Below are positions 16,632-25,984 of a DNA stretch of 64,000 nucleotides, in pieces. Every line of letters starts with the position of its first letter. Position 1 is the first letter of the stretch. Where the stretch lies: NCBI GenBank assembly GCA_965230045.1, contig OZ245940.1:2480001-2544000 (forward strand). Direction: 5' to 3'. The position numbers and the translations under genes were made by a program. Origin of the DNA: G963662905 sp965230045. Lineage in GTDB: Bacteria; Bacteroidota; Bacteroidia; Bacteroidales; WRLA01. The notes under the pieces are model-generated. The model did no database searches, was not told the origin of the DNA, and saw only the letters and a list, made by a program, of their open reading frames with translations.

Positions 16632-17557
16632 TCCCTGAGGGTTTTACCGGTGAGTTCGAGGAATACGCTTTCCAACCCTGCCTGTTCAAATTCAATGCTT
16701 TCGGTTTCGAGTTGGTGCTCTTCGAAAATGCGCAATGCTTCCGGAATAATATTTTGACCATGATCAGACTGAATTTTGATGGAGCAGTCTTTCAAAACGC
16801 ATTGCCATCCTTTTTGGTGGAGCATTTCCTGAATATCTGCTTCGGGATGCTGCTTCAACTTAAATATCAATGATTTGTGGCATCCGCAGTTTTGGCGCAG
16901 CTGATCAACGGTACCTTCGGCGATGATTTTTCCATGATCGATAATTCCGACACGCGAGCACATTTTTTCCACTTCATCCATATAATGTGTGGTATAGATA
17001 ATGGTGAGCCCATTATTTTGCTGTTCGCGGAGCATATCATAAATAAACAACCTGCTTTGTGGGTCAATGCCAACGGTGGGCTCGTCCATGATCAGGATTT
17101 CGGGCTGGTGCATCAATGATGCAGCGATGTTGATGCGCCGTTTCATCCCGCCGGAAAATGTTTTGATCTTGTCTTTTGCCCTGGATTGCAAACCCGTAAG
17201 CTGGAGCAAATTTAGGCTGCGTTTCTTTAATTCTGATTTTGAAATGCCGTATAATTGCCCCCAGAACATCAGGTTTTCAAAAGCAGTGAGCTCTTCATAC
17301 AAGGCGATGTCCTGGGGTACAATTCCAATAGTGGATTTTATTTCGGGCTTTTTAGAACTGACAGCCTGCCCCTTAATACGGATCGAACCGGAATCGGGCG
17401 GCAAAAGGCCGCAAATCATATTGACTGTGGTGGTTTTTCCCGCACCATTGGGGCCAAGCAGGGCGTAAAACTCGCCTTTGCTGATCTGCAGCGAGAGATT
17501 GTCAACAGCCGGTTTGCTGCCATAACTTTTGCTAAGGCCATCCAGTTCCAGTATCAT
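16628..17557 (-). CDS. ABC transporter ATP-binding protein
   Basis: 309 residues. Walker A GPNGAGKTT, Q-loop IGIVPQDIALYEELT, signature FSGGMKRRIN, Walker B ILIMDEPTVGID and H-loop TTHYMDE are all intact. The last ~90 residues form a C-terminal extension common in CcmA/NatA-type exporters. It lies one base after the DUF493 gene and overlaps the permease, so the pair is one transport unit. Confidence 0.94.
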   Translation of the reverse strand: MILELDGLSKSYGSKPAVDNLSLQISKGEFYALLGPNGAGKTTTVNMICGLLPPDSGSIRIKGQAVSSKKPEIKSTIGIVPQDIALYEELTAFENLMFWGQLYGISKSELKKRSLNLLQLTGLQSRAKDKIKTFSGGMKRRINIAASLMHQPEILIMDEPTVGIDPQSRLFIYDMLREQQNNGLTIIYTTHYMDEVEKMCSRVGIIDHGKIIAEGTVDQLRQNCGCHKSLIFKLKQHPEADIQEMLHQKGWQCVLKDCSIKIQSDHGQNIIPEALRIFEEHQLETESIEFEQAGLESVFLELTGKTLRE

Positions 17558-17558
17558 C

Positions 17559-17858
17559 TTAAACCGCCATCTTTATTTCAGGAATACTTGCCAGTTCTTT
17601 GTATAATTCCCTGAGCGTATTTTCATTGATCAGGGTAACAAAAATCGTGAAACTGATATAGGTCCCCTTTTTTGATAGACTTGTTTTGGTGTCACGGTTT
17701 GGGATTTTTAGCCGGTCGAGCACCTGATGGATTTCCTCTTTCATGGCATCCTCACTTTTGGTGTTAGTGGTAATGACTTTCAGCGGATAGCTCACCGGAT
17801 ACTTCACCTTTTTTCCTGCGAAAGGATCTTTGTTCCCGTTTGTTTTTGGTGCGGGCAT
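17559..17858 (-). CDS. DUF493 (YbeD-like) protein
   Basis: 99 residues. The pattern KYPVSYPLKVITTNT...IHQVLDRLKIPNRDTKTSLSKKGTYISFTIFVTLINENTLRELYKEL is the ferredoxin-like YbeD/DUF493 fold. No enzymatic residues; a regulatory role has been suggested for relatives but the function is not established. It is sandwiched between the C1 peptidase gene (3-nt gap) and the ABC ATPase gene (1-nt gap). Confidence 0.8.
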   Translation of the reverse strand: MPAPKTNGNKDPFAGKKVKYPVSYPLKVITTNTKSEDAMKEEIHQVLDRLKIPNRDTKTSLSKKGTYISFTIFVTLINENTLRELYKELASIPEIKMAV

Positions 17859-17861
17859 ATT

Positions 17862-19112
17862 TTAGTTGTTGAAGAGTTTTTCCTGGTATTTTTTTGGTAC
17901 AGCGTCTTTGTGAATCGTATAACCCATCATTTTCAGCTTCACATAATCTTCGCTGAAGAAGTAGTAACCGAATTCTTTGGCGTTTTCGTCGTTATTGCGC
18001 GATCCGCTGCTGCTGTCTTTGATGAGGTAGAAATCTTTTCCGTCCTGCTCCAGCCAGCCAACAAGGTGCATTCCGTGATCGTCGGTAGTGGTTTCGTTGC
18101 TGAAACGGAACTGACGGGCTTCTTCATTGATGTATTCTGAAGGGATGTCGAAATCAGGCACAAGGGCAACTTGCGAGCCTCTGCTGAAACCGGCTTCCGA
18201 AACATCGCCGCCTATGCTGCAAGTATAGCCATCGCGTATGCTTTTTTTGAGGATTTCCATAAAAACATCCAGGGGTACATTATAATATTCTTCGCTGTTC
18301 CACCAGTTGTCTGGGACTTCGTACGAAACCTGCTTCCAGTAAGGCTGCTGCATTACGCTCAGGATTTCGATATAATCGTTCATGTTCAGCTGGCAAACAT
18401 TTTTCAGGAAATCCTGTGGGCTCATTTTTTGGCCTTCCCATTCAAATTCGGTGGGTGGTTCGCCAATATGGAAATTCATAATGGATTTAATGGTGGCAAC
18501 TACTTCTGTTTCATTCCATGCATTATCGCGTTTTACAGATTTGAGGTAATCTTTCATTTCACGGTACATTGCAGCATGGGTATGATGCTTGCGGTCTTCG
18601 GCCAGGCCATCATAAACGCTCAGGGGCACAATGCCGTTTTTGCGGAAGGAACGGGTTACGGCATTTCCTTCGGAGCCTTGTTCAAAAATAGTTTCCCCGC
18701 GCGATTGCACAAAGCCTTTTGCTTTTTCGACATACTCCCAGTAAACGGTGTACATCTCTGAAAGTTTGATCTCTTTGCCGTGCAGCCTTTGGATTTCCGA
18801 TTCAAAAAAGCTTGTCGTGGAAAAACACCAGCAGGAACCTGTATTGCCTTGACTGAGAGGCTTGTTATGCCATTCCTGCTCGTAAAGGTCAATATTATTG
18901 GGCAATTCCATAAGGCTGTGATCCATCAGGAAACGTTTGTCCATTTTTTTGGTTTTGCGCTGTTTTTCAACATTGCGGATGTCTTTAAGAATAGAGTTTT
19001 GGTAGTAGCCGGGTTCGTACTCTTTAAAAACGGCTTTGTCTTTGTTTTGTGCAAAAAGGGCAACAGGCATAATAAATGCGAGAGCCAGTGCAAAGAGGAT
19101 GTTATTCTTCAT
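17862..19112 (-). CDS. Secreted C1B-like (bleomycin hydrolase/PepC) cysteine peptidase
   Basis: 416 residues from ATG 19110-19112, the start that gives a proper signal peptide (MKNNILFALALAFIMPVALFAQ). The papain-type oxyanion Gln and catalytic Cys are in SQGNTGSCWCFSTTS (Cys94). The catalytic His is in DDHGMHLVGW. The third triad residue is normally Asn in (K/E)NSWG; here the aligned text is IKDSSSGSRN, so Asn appears to be Asp and the following Trp is lost. PepC/BLH enzymes are normally cytosolic; the signal peptide points to periplasm or export. First gene of a run into DUF493 and the ABC exporter. Confidence 0.85.
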   Translation of the reverse strand: MKNNILFALALAFIMPVALFAQNKDKAVFKEYEPGYYQNSILKDIRNVEKQRKTKKMDKRFLMDHSLMELPNNIDLYEQEWHNKPLSQGNTGSCWCFSTTSFFESEIQRLHGKEIKLSEMYTVYWEYVEKAKGFVQSRGETIFEQGSEGNAVTRSFRKNGIVPLSVYDGLAEDRKHHTHAAMYREMKDYLKSVKRDNAWNETEVVATIKSIMNFHIGEPPTEFEWEGQKMSPQDFLKNVCQLNMNDYIEILSVMQQPYWKQVSYEVPDNWWNSEEYYNVPLDVFMEILKKSIRDGYTCSIGGDVSEAGFSRGSQVALVPDFDIPSEYINEEARQFRFSNETTTDDHGMHLVGWLEQDGKDFYLIKDSSSGSRNNDENAKEFGYYFFSEDYVKLKMMGYTIHKDAVPKKYQEKLFNN

Positions 19113-19154
19113 GATACAATATTTAAAAGTTTTGGTTTCATTTCTGCCGAAGGG

Positions 19155-19162
19155 CAAATCTA
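19155..19162 (-). promoter_or_regulatory. -7 box (TAGATTTG) for the C1 peptidase operon
   Basis: TAGATTTGCCC on the minus strand fits TAnnTTTG and lies about 42 nt before the chosen ATG, supporting the shorter start. Confidence 0.4.
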
Positions 19163-19262
19163 CAAAGAAAAAGGATATCCTGATTTGTGCTGATTCGATT
19201 ATAATTCAGCTGTTTTGCTCATTAGAATAATTGAACCGTGCTGTTTTGTTGAAGATCTATAT

Positions 19263-19301
19263 AAAAAAAAGACCCTGTCGGGGCATGAATCCGACAAGGT
19301 C
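19263..19301 (-). terminator. Terminator of the TPR hybrid kinase gene
   Basis: On the minus strand GACCTTGTCGG pairs with CCGACAGGGTC (one G-T pair, ~9-nt loop) and is followed by eight T. Confidence 0.85.
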
Positions 19302-19431
19302 AGGCAGTATATCTGAAAAAGAGAGGTTGTATCTTCTTTATCATACAGACGGTTTGAAACGACAATGGTTGCCTGTTTTATAAAAAATATATGTGCAAAA
19401 TAAAAGGAGTAGGAAATGATTTTGGGGCAGT

Positions 19432-22400
19432 TCAGGAATTTTTGATTTCATCAGCCATTTCTCTGACGAGATTTTGTAATTCGGTTGTGCGGAAAGGTTT
19501 GGCAAGATAATGATGGAATCCGTTTTCAATAAGTTTTTGTTTTTGGCCGGCCATAACATTGGCCGTAATCGCAGCGAAACGACAATTTCCGTATCCGTTG
19601 ATTTTTTTGATTTCCTGCATGGCTTCCAGTCCGTTCATATCACCGCCAAGGTTTATGTCCATCAAAATGATGTCAAATAACTGATTATTGCAAGCTTGAA
19701 TAGCTTCATGTCCTGAGGGAACAGCTTTGATTTTGCAGAAATTTTCGAGGCTGAACATACTGAAACGGCTATTGTGCATATCGTCTTCAACAATGAGCAC
19801 ATTTAAGTCGGTAAGTTTTTCATTGGGTTCTGTATTTTCAAAAGAAACCGGATTAATTGATGGTGCCTTGTAGGACAGTATGTTTTCAGCTCTTGCGATT
19901 TGAGGTTCTGTGCTTGTTTTTGTGTTTCGGCGATAAGGCAGCCGGATTGAGAAAACGGATCCTTTGTTTTCTTCGCTTTGCACAGAAATGCTTCCATTGA
20001 GCAATTGTAAGTACTCCTGTGTAATACTCAATCCCAGTCCTGTGCCTTCAAACTCGCGGTTTGTTCCTTCACTGGCTTGCCTGAATCTATGGAAGATATG
20101 ATTTTGGGCTTCTCGTTTTATGCCAATACCGGTATCTTCAATAAAAATGATTACATGGTTTCCGTCTGAACCTGTTTCAAGCCTGTAGCCTGCTTTTACA
20201 AAACCAAAATGAGTGTACTTAATTGCGTTGTTAACCAGGTGGTCCAGGATTTTCGACAGAAGAAGTGCATCTGTAATGAGATAGCGCCCTTCTTCGGAAC
20301 AGTCTGATTGAAGGTGCAGGTTCTTTTTAGCGGCCAGGCTTTCGTAAAGGCGCACTTTTTCATCAATCAGCCCTTTTAAATCCACTTCATCAGCATGTAC
20401 TTTTATCTGGCTCGACTCCAGCATTGTAAGGTCGAGGATCATATTTAAAGTTTCCAACAGCCTTTCGCCTGATTCAAGAACGATTTGAGCAATATTTCGG
20501 TATTCCTCATCCGGCGCATCTGATTTTAAGATGTCGGCAAAACCAAGCAGGGCATTAAGTGGTGTACGCAGTTCGTGGCTCATATTTGCAATGAAATTGG
20601 ACTTAATGCGTTCCGATTCTTCTGCTTTTTTGCGGCCTTCCTCCATCTCTTCTTCTGCGCGCTTGCGGTCCGTAATATCTTGTATAAAACCTTCCCTATA
20701 GAGGATTTTGCCGTCTTCATCACGAATCCATGTGCCATAATCTTCAACCCAGATATATCCGCGTTCTTTGTGTTTCAGGCGATAAATGATGTTGTACCTT
20801 GAGTTATCGTCGGATTGCTCTTTCTGGAGGATAAGTTCTGTGTCTTCGGCATGCACAAGGTCAATAAACAAATTGCCTTGATTGAGGAAGTAATCAATAG
20901 GTTGCCCTGTGAGGACTTCAATATAAGGGTTGGAGTAAATCAATTCATGTTCTGGTCCGGGTTTGCTGAGGTAGATCATTGCCGGAATATTTTCGGCGAG
21001 ATGGCGGAAACGCTCTTCACTTTCACTTAGCGCTTTTTGTGAAGTGGTTAAAGCTTGGTTTTTTTTATGGCTTTCTTCAAGCAGCCGTTTGCGAAACTTA
21101 TTGTTTCTGATGAGCAAAGCCAATAAAACGATGGCAATTACTAAAAAACTAATTGAAATATGCAGGAATAATCTTTGGTTTTTGAGATGCTCTTTTTGTT
21201 GTTGAAGTTCCATCTCGTGGATATTCTGCGCATTTTGCAAACGTTCAATTTCGAATCTTTGCTGTTCGGATTCGTAGAGTGCGTTCAGTGCACGCATCTG
21301 CTTTTCCGTGTTAATGCCTTTAAGGCTGTCCTGGAAGTTTTTGTATCTCTGATAACTTTTTAGCGCCTCCCGGAGCATATTCCGGCTTTCGTAATACTCA
21401 AAATACAGCTTAAATGATTTTTCCAGGAGTTCGGCATTTTTAAATGCATATGCACTGGTTAAACTGTTGTCTAAGATGATTTTAGCTTTTTTAAAGTTGT
21501 GCGTTTGTATGTATAATTCTGCCAAACTAATATCCACATAAACAAGGCTAATGGGTTCATTAAGATCTTTTGCCATTTGTTGTGCCTCAGATAGGTAGTT
21601 TTTGGCGAGTTCGTATTCGCCTAAGTTGGTGTAAACTTCACCTAAATTAGTGTAACTCAATAAAATAAGTGAGGGTTCGTGGAGATTCCTGTAAATGCTA
21701 AGTGCTTTAAGGTGGTATTTCAGGGCTTTGTTCGGGTTGTTTCTTAGCTCCTCAAGTACCCCGTAATTGGTATAATAATCACCTAAGCTATAATCCGATT
21801 TGATGTATTTTTCAATATATTCCTTTGATTTTAGAAGAAACTCTTCGGCTTTCGTCAGGTCATCAAGATCCATATATAAAAGTGCAATATTATTATAGGA
21901 TGTAGAAATTCCATAATACGCATTTGTTTGGAGTTGAATCTGGAGTGCTTTTTGATATGCTTCTATTGATTTGAGGTAATCACCTCGTTCGCTCAATGTG
22001 ATGCCCAGTAAGTTGTATGCTGAACTAAGCAGCGCTGGGTATTTGCTTAAATTGCTGTCTTTAAGTGAGTTTCTGATTATATTCTCCGGTTCAACGGTAT
22101 TGCCCTGCATTTGTTTGGTGCTTACAATGTTCAGCTCGCTAAGCAACCTTATACTGTCCTGCCCGAATTGTGACGCGAATATTATTGCCGTGTCATAGGC
22201 CGATTCGGCTAAATTGTATTTTGACCGGTAATATTGTACGTCTCCAATATCAAGATAATCAATTGCATATTTTTTTTGCTCCCGCAGATTGCTGTCGATC
22301 CTGAGTTTGGTGCGCGCCCAATAGAGCGCATCATTGTATCTGGACTTGTAATAATTAAACAGGAAAGCGGCTTTAGCGAAATCCCGGAATAAATTGCTGT

Positions 22401-22605
22401 TCTGTTCTTCAGTACTGAATTCGGCTTTTATAAGCTGAACACTACTGTCGAATTCTTCCACGCTCAGATCTTTTGATTTTTCAACGAATTCTTCAATGAG
22501 CTGCTTTTGGCTTTGAGTATATTCATCAGTCTGTCCTTTTAGGTCAGGAAAGCAATTCACGCATATCGCAATGGACAGAAACAGTCTGAATAACTTCTTT
22601 ATCAT
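19432..22605 (-). CDS. Hybrid histidine kinase with periplasmic TPR sensor
   Basis: 1057 residues from ATG 22603-22605 (a start 30 nt upstream only lengthens the signal sequence). Order: signal peptide; ~9 TPR repeats (about 35-430, e.g. YNNIALLYMDLDDLTKAEE, YTNLGEVYTNLGEYELAK); coiled coil; one membrane segment (LFLHISISFLVIAIVLLALLI, ~475-495); PAS/PAC domain ending DITDRKRAEEE; HisKA with the H-box SHELRTPLNALLGF; HATPase_c (DHLVNNAIKYTH, DTGIGIK, GTGLGLSI); C-terminal receiver (LIVEDDMHNSR, phospho-Asp in ILMDINLGGD, Lys in LAKPF). It is a membrane sensor; no HTH output is attached, so the signal must pass to another protein. Monocistronic. Confidence 0.93.
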   Translation of the reverse strand: MIKKLFRLFLSIAICVNCFPDLKGQTDEYTQSQKQLIEEFVEKSKDLSVEEFDSSVQLIKAEFSTEEQNSNLFRDFAKAAFLFNYYKSRYNDALYWARTKLRIDSNLREQKKYAIDYLDIGDVQYYRSKYNLAESAYDTAIIFASQFGQDSIRLLSELNIVSTKQMQGNTVEPENIIRNSLKDSNLSKYPALLSSAYNLLGITLSERGDYLKSIEAYQKALQIQLQTNAYYGISTSYNNIALLYMDLDDLTKAEEFLLKSKEYIEKYIKSDYSLGDYYTNYGVLEELRNNPNKALKYHLKALSIYRNLHEPSLILLSYTNLGEVYTNLGEYELAKNYLSEAQQMAKDLNEPISLVYVDISLAELYIQTHNFKKAKIILDNSLTSAYAFKNAELLEKSFKLYFEYYESRNMLREALKSYQRYKNFQDSLKGINTEKQMRALNALYESEQQRFEIERLQNAQNIHEMELQQQKEHLKNQRLFLHISISFLVIAIVLLALLIRNNKFRKRLLEESHKKNQALTTSQKALSESEERFRHLAENIPAMIYLSKPGPEHELIYSNPYIEVLTGQPIDYFLNQGNLFIDLVHAEDTELILQKEQSDDNSRYNIIYRLKHKERGYIWVEDYGTWIRDEDGKILYREGFIQDITDRKRAEEEMEEGRKKAEESERIKSNFIANMSHELRTPLNALLGFADILKSDAPDEEYRNIAQIVLESGERLLETLNMILDLTMLESSQIKVHADEVDLKGLIDEKVRLYESLAAKKNLHLQSDCSEEGRYLITDALLLSKILDHLVNNAIKYTHFGFVKAGYRLETGSDGNHVIIFIEDTGIGIKREAQNHIFHRFRQASEGTNREFEGTGLGLSITQEYLQLLNGSISVQSEENKGSVFSIRLPYRRNTKTSTEPQIARAENILSYKAPSINPVSFENTEPNEKLTDLNVLIVEDDMHNSRFSMFSLENFCKIKAVPSGHEAIQACNNQLFDIILMDINLGGDMNGLEAMQEIKKINGYGNCRFAAITANVMAGQKQKLIENGFHHYLAKPFRTTELQNLVREMADEIKNS

Positions 22606-22717
22606 AATTAATAATCTGTGCCTGAGCGTCATCAAACCATAAGTCCGCTTCCGTAAAAGCTAATTTCTGTTGATTTGATGCAGTTTTATAATAGGTTTTC
22701 TGGCAATATGCCTCAGG

Positions 22718-22725
22718 CAAAGATA
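22718..22725 (-). promoter_or_regulatory. -7 box (TATCTTTG) for the TPR hybrid kinase
   Basis: TATCTTTG on the minus strand fits TAnnTTTG, about 112 nt before the chosen ATG. No matching -33 element was seen. Confidence 0.3.
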
Positions 22726-22815
22726 GGAAAAAAAAGATGTGTGGGCAATTCGCCTGTATCAAATGAAGCCTTTTTCTGTCAGGCTGTTACTGGCTCTAAA
22801 ATCCTTTGATTTATT

Positions 22816-22900
22816 GGTCCTATCAGGAATTTCGTGGAAAGAAAAATCACTTTATTTCAAACAGATTCCTCCAAAGTCCTGCTTATTTCGAAATCCAATT
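22816..22900 (+). repeat. Degenerate or partial copy of repeat A
   Basis: Begins GGTCCTATCAGGAATTTCGTGG and continues with GGAAAG, then TTTCAAACAGATTCCTCCAAAG, matching the left ~65 bp of repeat A (26540 and the complement of 34851). It then diverges; the rest of the element is missing or degraded. The remaining intergenic DNA of 22606-23141 holds only the two promoter boxes listed separately. Confidence 0.65.
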
Positions 22901-23105
22901 ATGATGCTAACTGAATAGCGAAGACACTTTATCTCCTGCAATTGCTATGATGCTCAGAATGAAAAAGACAATTATCAAATAACTGATAATCCGTTTGTAT
23001 ATCTCATCTTCTCTGATCCATTTCATACCGCTTAAACAAGGGGCGCTGAAGAAAGTTTTGTGCTATTATTTTTTTGCATGGCCATTAACAAAGAAATAAC
23101 TTTTG

Positions 23106-23113
23106 TATATTTG
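23106..23113 (+). promoter_or_regulatory. -7 box (TATATTTG) for ppk2
   Basis: TATATTTG fits TAnnTTTG and lies 28 nt before the ATG at 23142. Confidence 0.45.
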
Positions 23114-23141
23114 GAAATAGAAGAACCAACAATATTTTGTT

Positions 23142-23942
23142 ATGGAAGAAACAGCAAAACCCAAAGAAAAGCTCCCTAAAAAATTTTATGAGCATGAATT
23201 GCGGAAACTGCAGATTGAGCTGGTAAAACTCCAGGAGTGGGTTAAAGACCAGAAATTAAAAGTCATTATTTTGTTTGAGGGGCGGGATGCTGCCGGAAAA
23301 GGCGGTGTGATCAAACGGATTTCAGAGCCATTGAATCCTCGTATTTGCCGGGTTGTAGCCTTGCCAAAACCTACCGAGAAAGAGCGCACCCAATGGTATT
23401 TTCAGCGTTATGTGGCCCATTTGCCCGCAGCCGGTGAGATTGTGCTTTTCGACCGCAGCTGGTACAACAGGGCAGGAGTGGAGCGCGTAATGGGCTTTTG
23501 TACCGATGATGAATACTGGGAATTCCTGCGTTCATGCCCCTATTTCGAACGCATGCTGATCCGCTCGGGTGTTATCATTATCAAGTATTGGTTTTCAGTG
23601 AGTGAGGAAGAGCAGGAACGGCGTTTCCAGGCACGGATCGATGATCCTACAAAACGTTGGAAACTTAGTCCGATGGATATCGACTCCCGCAATAAATGGG
23701 TCGAATATTCACGTGCAAAAGATGAAATGCTGGCCTATACCGATACGAAACTCTCGCCCTGGTATGTGGTGAATTCCGACGACAAAAAACGTGCACGCCT
23801 TAATTGCATCAGCCATTTATTGAGTTTGGTCGATTATAAAGATTTAACTCCGGAACCGTTTGAGCTGCCTCAACGTGTGGAAACCCATGCTTATGTGCGC
23901 CCACCGATGAATGAACAGACTTTTGTGCCGGAAAAATATTGA
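23142..23942 (+). CDS. ppk2: Polyphosphate kinase 2
   Basis: 266 residues, one PPK2 domain. Walker A FEGRDAAGKGG, LPKPTEKERTQWYFQRYVAHLPAAGEI, the Walker B/lid region LFDRSWYNRAGVERVMGFC, and the lid helix DDPTKRWKLSPMDI are diagnostic of the class I branch. PPK2 enzymes transfer phosphate between polyphosphate and nucleoside diphosphates, usually regenerating GTP or ATP. Convergent with the TetM-like gene 34 nt downstream; no clear terminator is visible between them. Confidence 0.95.
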   Translation: MEETAKPKEKLPKKFYEHELRKLQIELVKLQEWVKDQKLKVIILFEGRDAAGKGGVIKRISEPLNPRICRVVALPKPTEKERTQWYFQRYVAHLPAAGEIVLFDRSWYNRAGVERVMGFCTDDEYWEFLRSCPYFERMLIRSGVIIIKYWFSVSEEEQERRFQARIDDPTKRWKLSPMDIDSRNKWVEYSRAKDEMLAYTDTKLSPWYVVNSDDKKRARLNCISHLLSLVDYKDLTPEPFELPQRVETHAYVRPPMNEQTFVPEKY

Positions 23943-23976
23943 GCTGGTCAGTTTTTTTTTGAGATGATGCTTTGTG

Positions 23977-25974
23977 CTACATTTTTCGGTCATCCGCTTT
24001 AAAAGCACCACGTTGATGCAATATCCACTGGCTGGTATCCAATGGGTTAACACCGCGGAATGCTCTGGATTGCCCTTTGCCTTCGGGACAAATACTGTAG
24101 GAATGAAACCTCAGGCGTATGCTCCCTTTTCCTTTGGTAACAGACTGGAAACGGATTCCATAATCTAAGCATTCGCTTGCCGGGACTTTGCCTTTTAAAA
24201 GAAAACGATTGCCGTCAAAAACAGGCGGCTCAAGTGTGGCGCGCATCAGGTTCATGTCGCTTGCAATGGCTCCAAGATATTCTTCATCTGCCCTTATCTC
24301 AAATTCCTGAACAGGCTCCAGAAGTTTTGTCCCGGCCTCTTTCAGGGCGCGCATGATGCCCATTGGCGCAGCGAGAATAAAATCGCCCGGGCGTGAATGC
24401 ATTTCATGATCTTCGCCATCGAGCAGGATAATCTTCGTATCCGTTAATTCCCAGCCTTGTATGGATTGTTTTACGATTTCTGGGATGCTGCTTTCCACTT
24501 CATTCTGATATTTTCGTGCAATTTTATCCGTGCTTACGCGGCTTTCGTAGTGTATTCCTGCTCCGTCTGCCAGAGGTTCCAGCCGAAACCGCATTACAGC
24601 CCAGCAGGGTTTGGGCATTGTATAACGTACAATGGCTTCGGAGGGTGATGCGATTTTTTCTTTGAAAATGACCTGAGGGGGCTGGAAGAAAACCCGTATA
24701 TCAAATTCGGATGCAAGGCGTTCCTGGACAATTTCCTGCTGTATTTTTCCCAATATACTGATATGGAATTCGCGTTCATCGCGCAGCCAGGTGAAATTTA
24801 AAGCCGGTTCTTCCTGATTGAGCTGAAGCAGAGCCTCCGCCAGTTTGCTGTAGTCTTTTTCATCATCAGCCTTAATTTCAACGGTCATGAGCGGTATATT
24901 CAACGGCTCTGAAACAGGAATGAAATCCGGCTTTCCCAAAATATCGCCACATTGTAGCCGGCTGCCACAGGACAGGATGGCCGTATCACCGGAGTGGATT
25001 TCATGCGTATCGCTTAATTTGCCCCCAAAGTTCTGAACAATACGGTTGATGCGGACTTCTTCGGCGGAACCGTTTTTTGGCAGTGCGTCACGCACTATTA
25101 TTGAGCCACTGAAAAGCCGGATATGGGCCAGTAAGCCATCCTGTTTGCTGGCTTCGGTGCGGAAAACAAAAGCCGATACAGGCTCGCTTTTCGCTGCATC
25201 ATCCTCGTAAATATCAGCAAATGAAATTAATGTGTCCATCAGTTCTGTAATCCCGCTTTCGTACTTTGCCGATCCGCTTAACAGATAACTGAGCGATCCA
25301 TTGGCCGCCAATTGCTGCGCTTTTTTCAGGATGTACTCTTTATCAGGATGTTCCGTGGAAAGATAGTACTCCATAAATGCATCATCCACATCCGCCATGC
25401 CTTCAAGGGCAGCTTCGTGTTCCCTGCGGATTTCATCGGGGAAATGATCCCAGATATTGCCCGTAGCCTCAGTTCCTGCATCCTCATTTTGATGGATATA
25501 GGTAGGAAAAACAGACGCATTAAGTTCATTTCGGATTTGTTTGATGCATGATGCTACATCAGCGCCGGGGCGGTCGGTTTTGTTGATGAAAAAAATGACG
25601 GGCAGTTTGCGCCTGCGAATAGCTTCCCATAAGCTGTAAGTATGCGATTGAAGCCCTTCCACAGCACTGATCACCATGATAAGCATATCGATACTCCTCA
25701 GTCCGCGTTCTGCTTCCGGTGAGAAATCAGGGTGGCCGGGTGTGTCAATGATATTGATCAGGGTATCTTTCCAGAGCATGGAAATATTTGCTGTTTTAAC
25801 AGATATTCCCCGCTCGCGTTCAATGCTCATGGTGTCGGAATGGCTGCTTCCGTCATCTACTTTCCCTTCCTTGCGCACAGCACCGCTCAGGTAAAGGATT
25901 TTTTCACTTATGCTGGTCTTGCCGGCATCGACATGGGCAAAAATACCGAGGTTTATTTTCTTTTGAAGCGTCAT
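23977..25974 (-). CDS. TetM-like translational GTPase (ribosomal-protection family homologue)
   Basis: 665 residues from ATG 25972-25974; the upstream in-frame start overlaps the previous gene and adds no conserved sequence. Domain I has all G motifs: AHVDAGKTS, RERGISV, DTPGH, NKTD. EF-G-like domains II-V follow and the C-terminal DFILAAPMGIMRALKEAGTKLLEP aligns with the TetM segment DFRMLAP...KKAGTELLEP. In TetM/TetO the preceding domain IV loop (YSPVSTP) displaces tetracycline; here it reads DHEMHSRPG, so the key SPVSTP motif is missing. It may be a chromosomal translation factor rather than a resistance gene. Downstream of and probably co-transcribed with the THEP1-like gene (10-nt gap). 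Confidence 0.85.
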   Translation of the reverse strand: MTLQKKINLGIFAHVDAGKTSISEKILYLSGAVRKEGKVDDGSSHSDTMSIERERGISVKTANISMLWKDTLINIIDTPGHPDFSPEAERGLRSIDMLIMVISAVEGLQSHTYSLWEAIRRRKLPVIFFINKTDRPGADVASCIKQIRNELNASVFPTYIHQNEDAGTEATGNIWDHFPDEIRREHEAALEGMADVDDAFMEYYLSTEHPDKEYILKKAQQLAANGSLSYLLSGSAKYESGITELMDTLISFADIYEDDAAKSEPVSAFVFRTEASKQDGLLAHIRLFSGSIIVRDALPKNGSAEEVRINRIVQNFGGKLSDTHEIHSGDTAILSCGSRLQCGDILGKPDFIPVSEPLNIPLMTVEIKADDEKDYSKLAEALLQLNQEEPALNFTWLRDEREFHISILGKIQQEIVQERLASEFDIRVFFQPPQVIFKEKIASPSEAIVRYTMPKPCWAVMRFRLEPLADGAGIHYESRVSTDKIARKYQNEVESSIPEIVKQSIQGWELTDTKIILLDGEDHEMHSRPGDFILAAPMGIMRALKEAGTKLLEPVQEFEIRADEEYLGAIASDMNLMRATLEPPVFDGNRFLLKGKVPASECLDYGIRFQSVTKGKGSIRLRFHSYSICPEGKGQSRAFRGVNPLDTSQWILHQRGAFKADDRKM

Positions 25975-25984
25975 CCCGGCAAAA

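Noticed and set aside
23977..25974. Tetracycline-resistance gene
   Set aside because: The family match is real but the domain IV loop needed for drug displacement is not conserved, and there is no mobile context directly around this gene, so resistance cannot be claimed.
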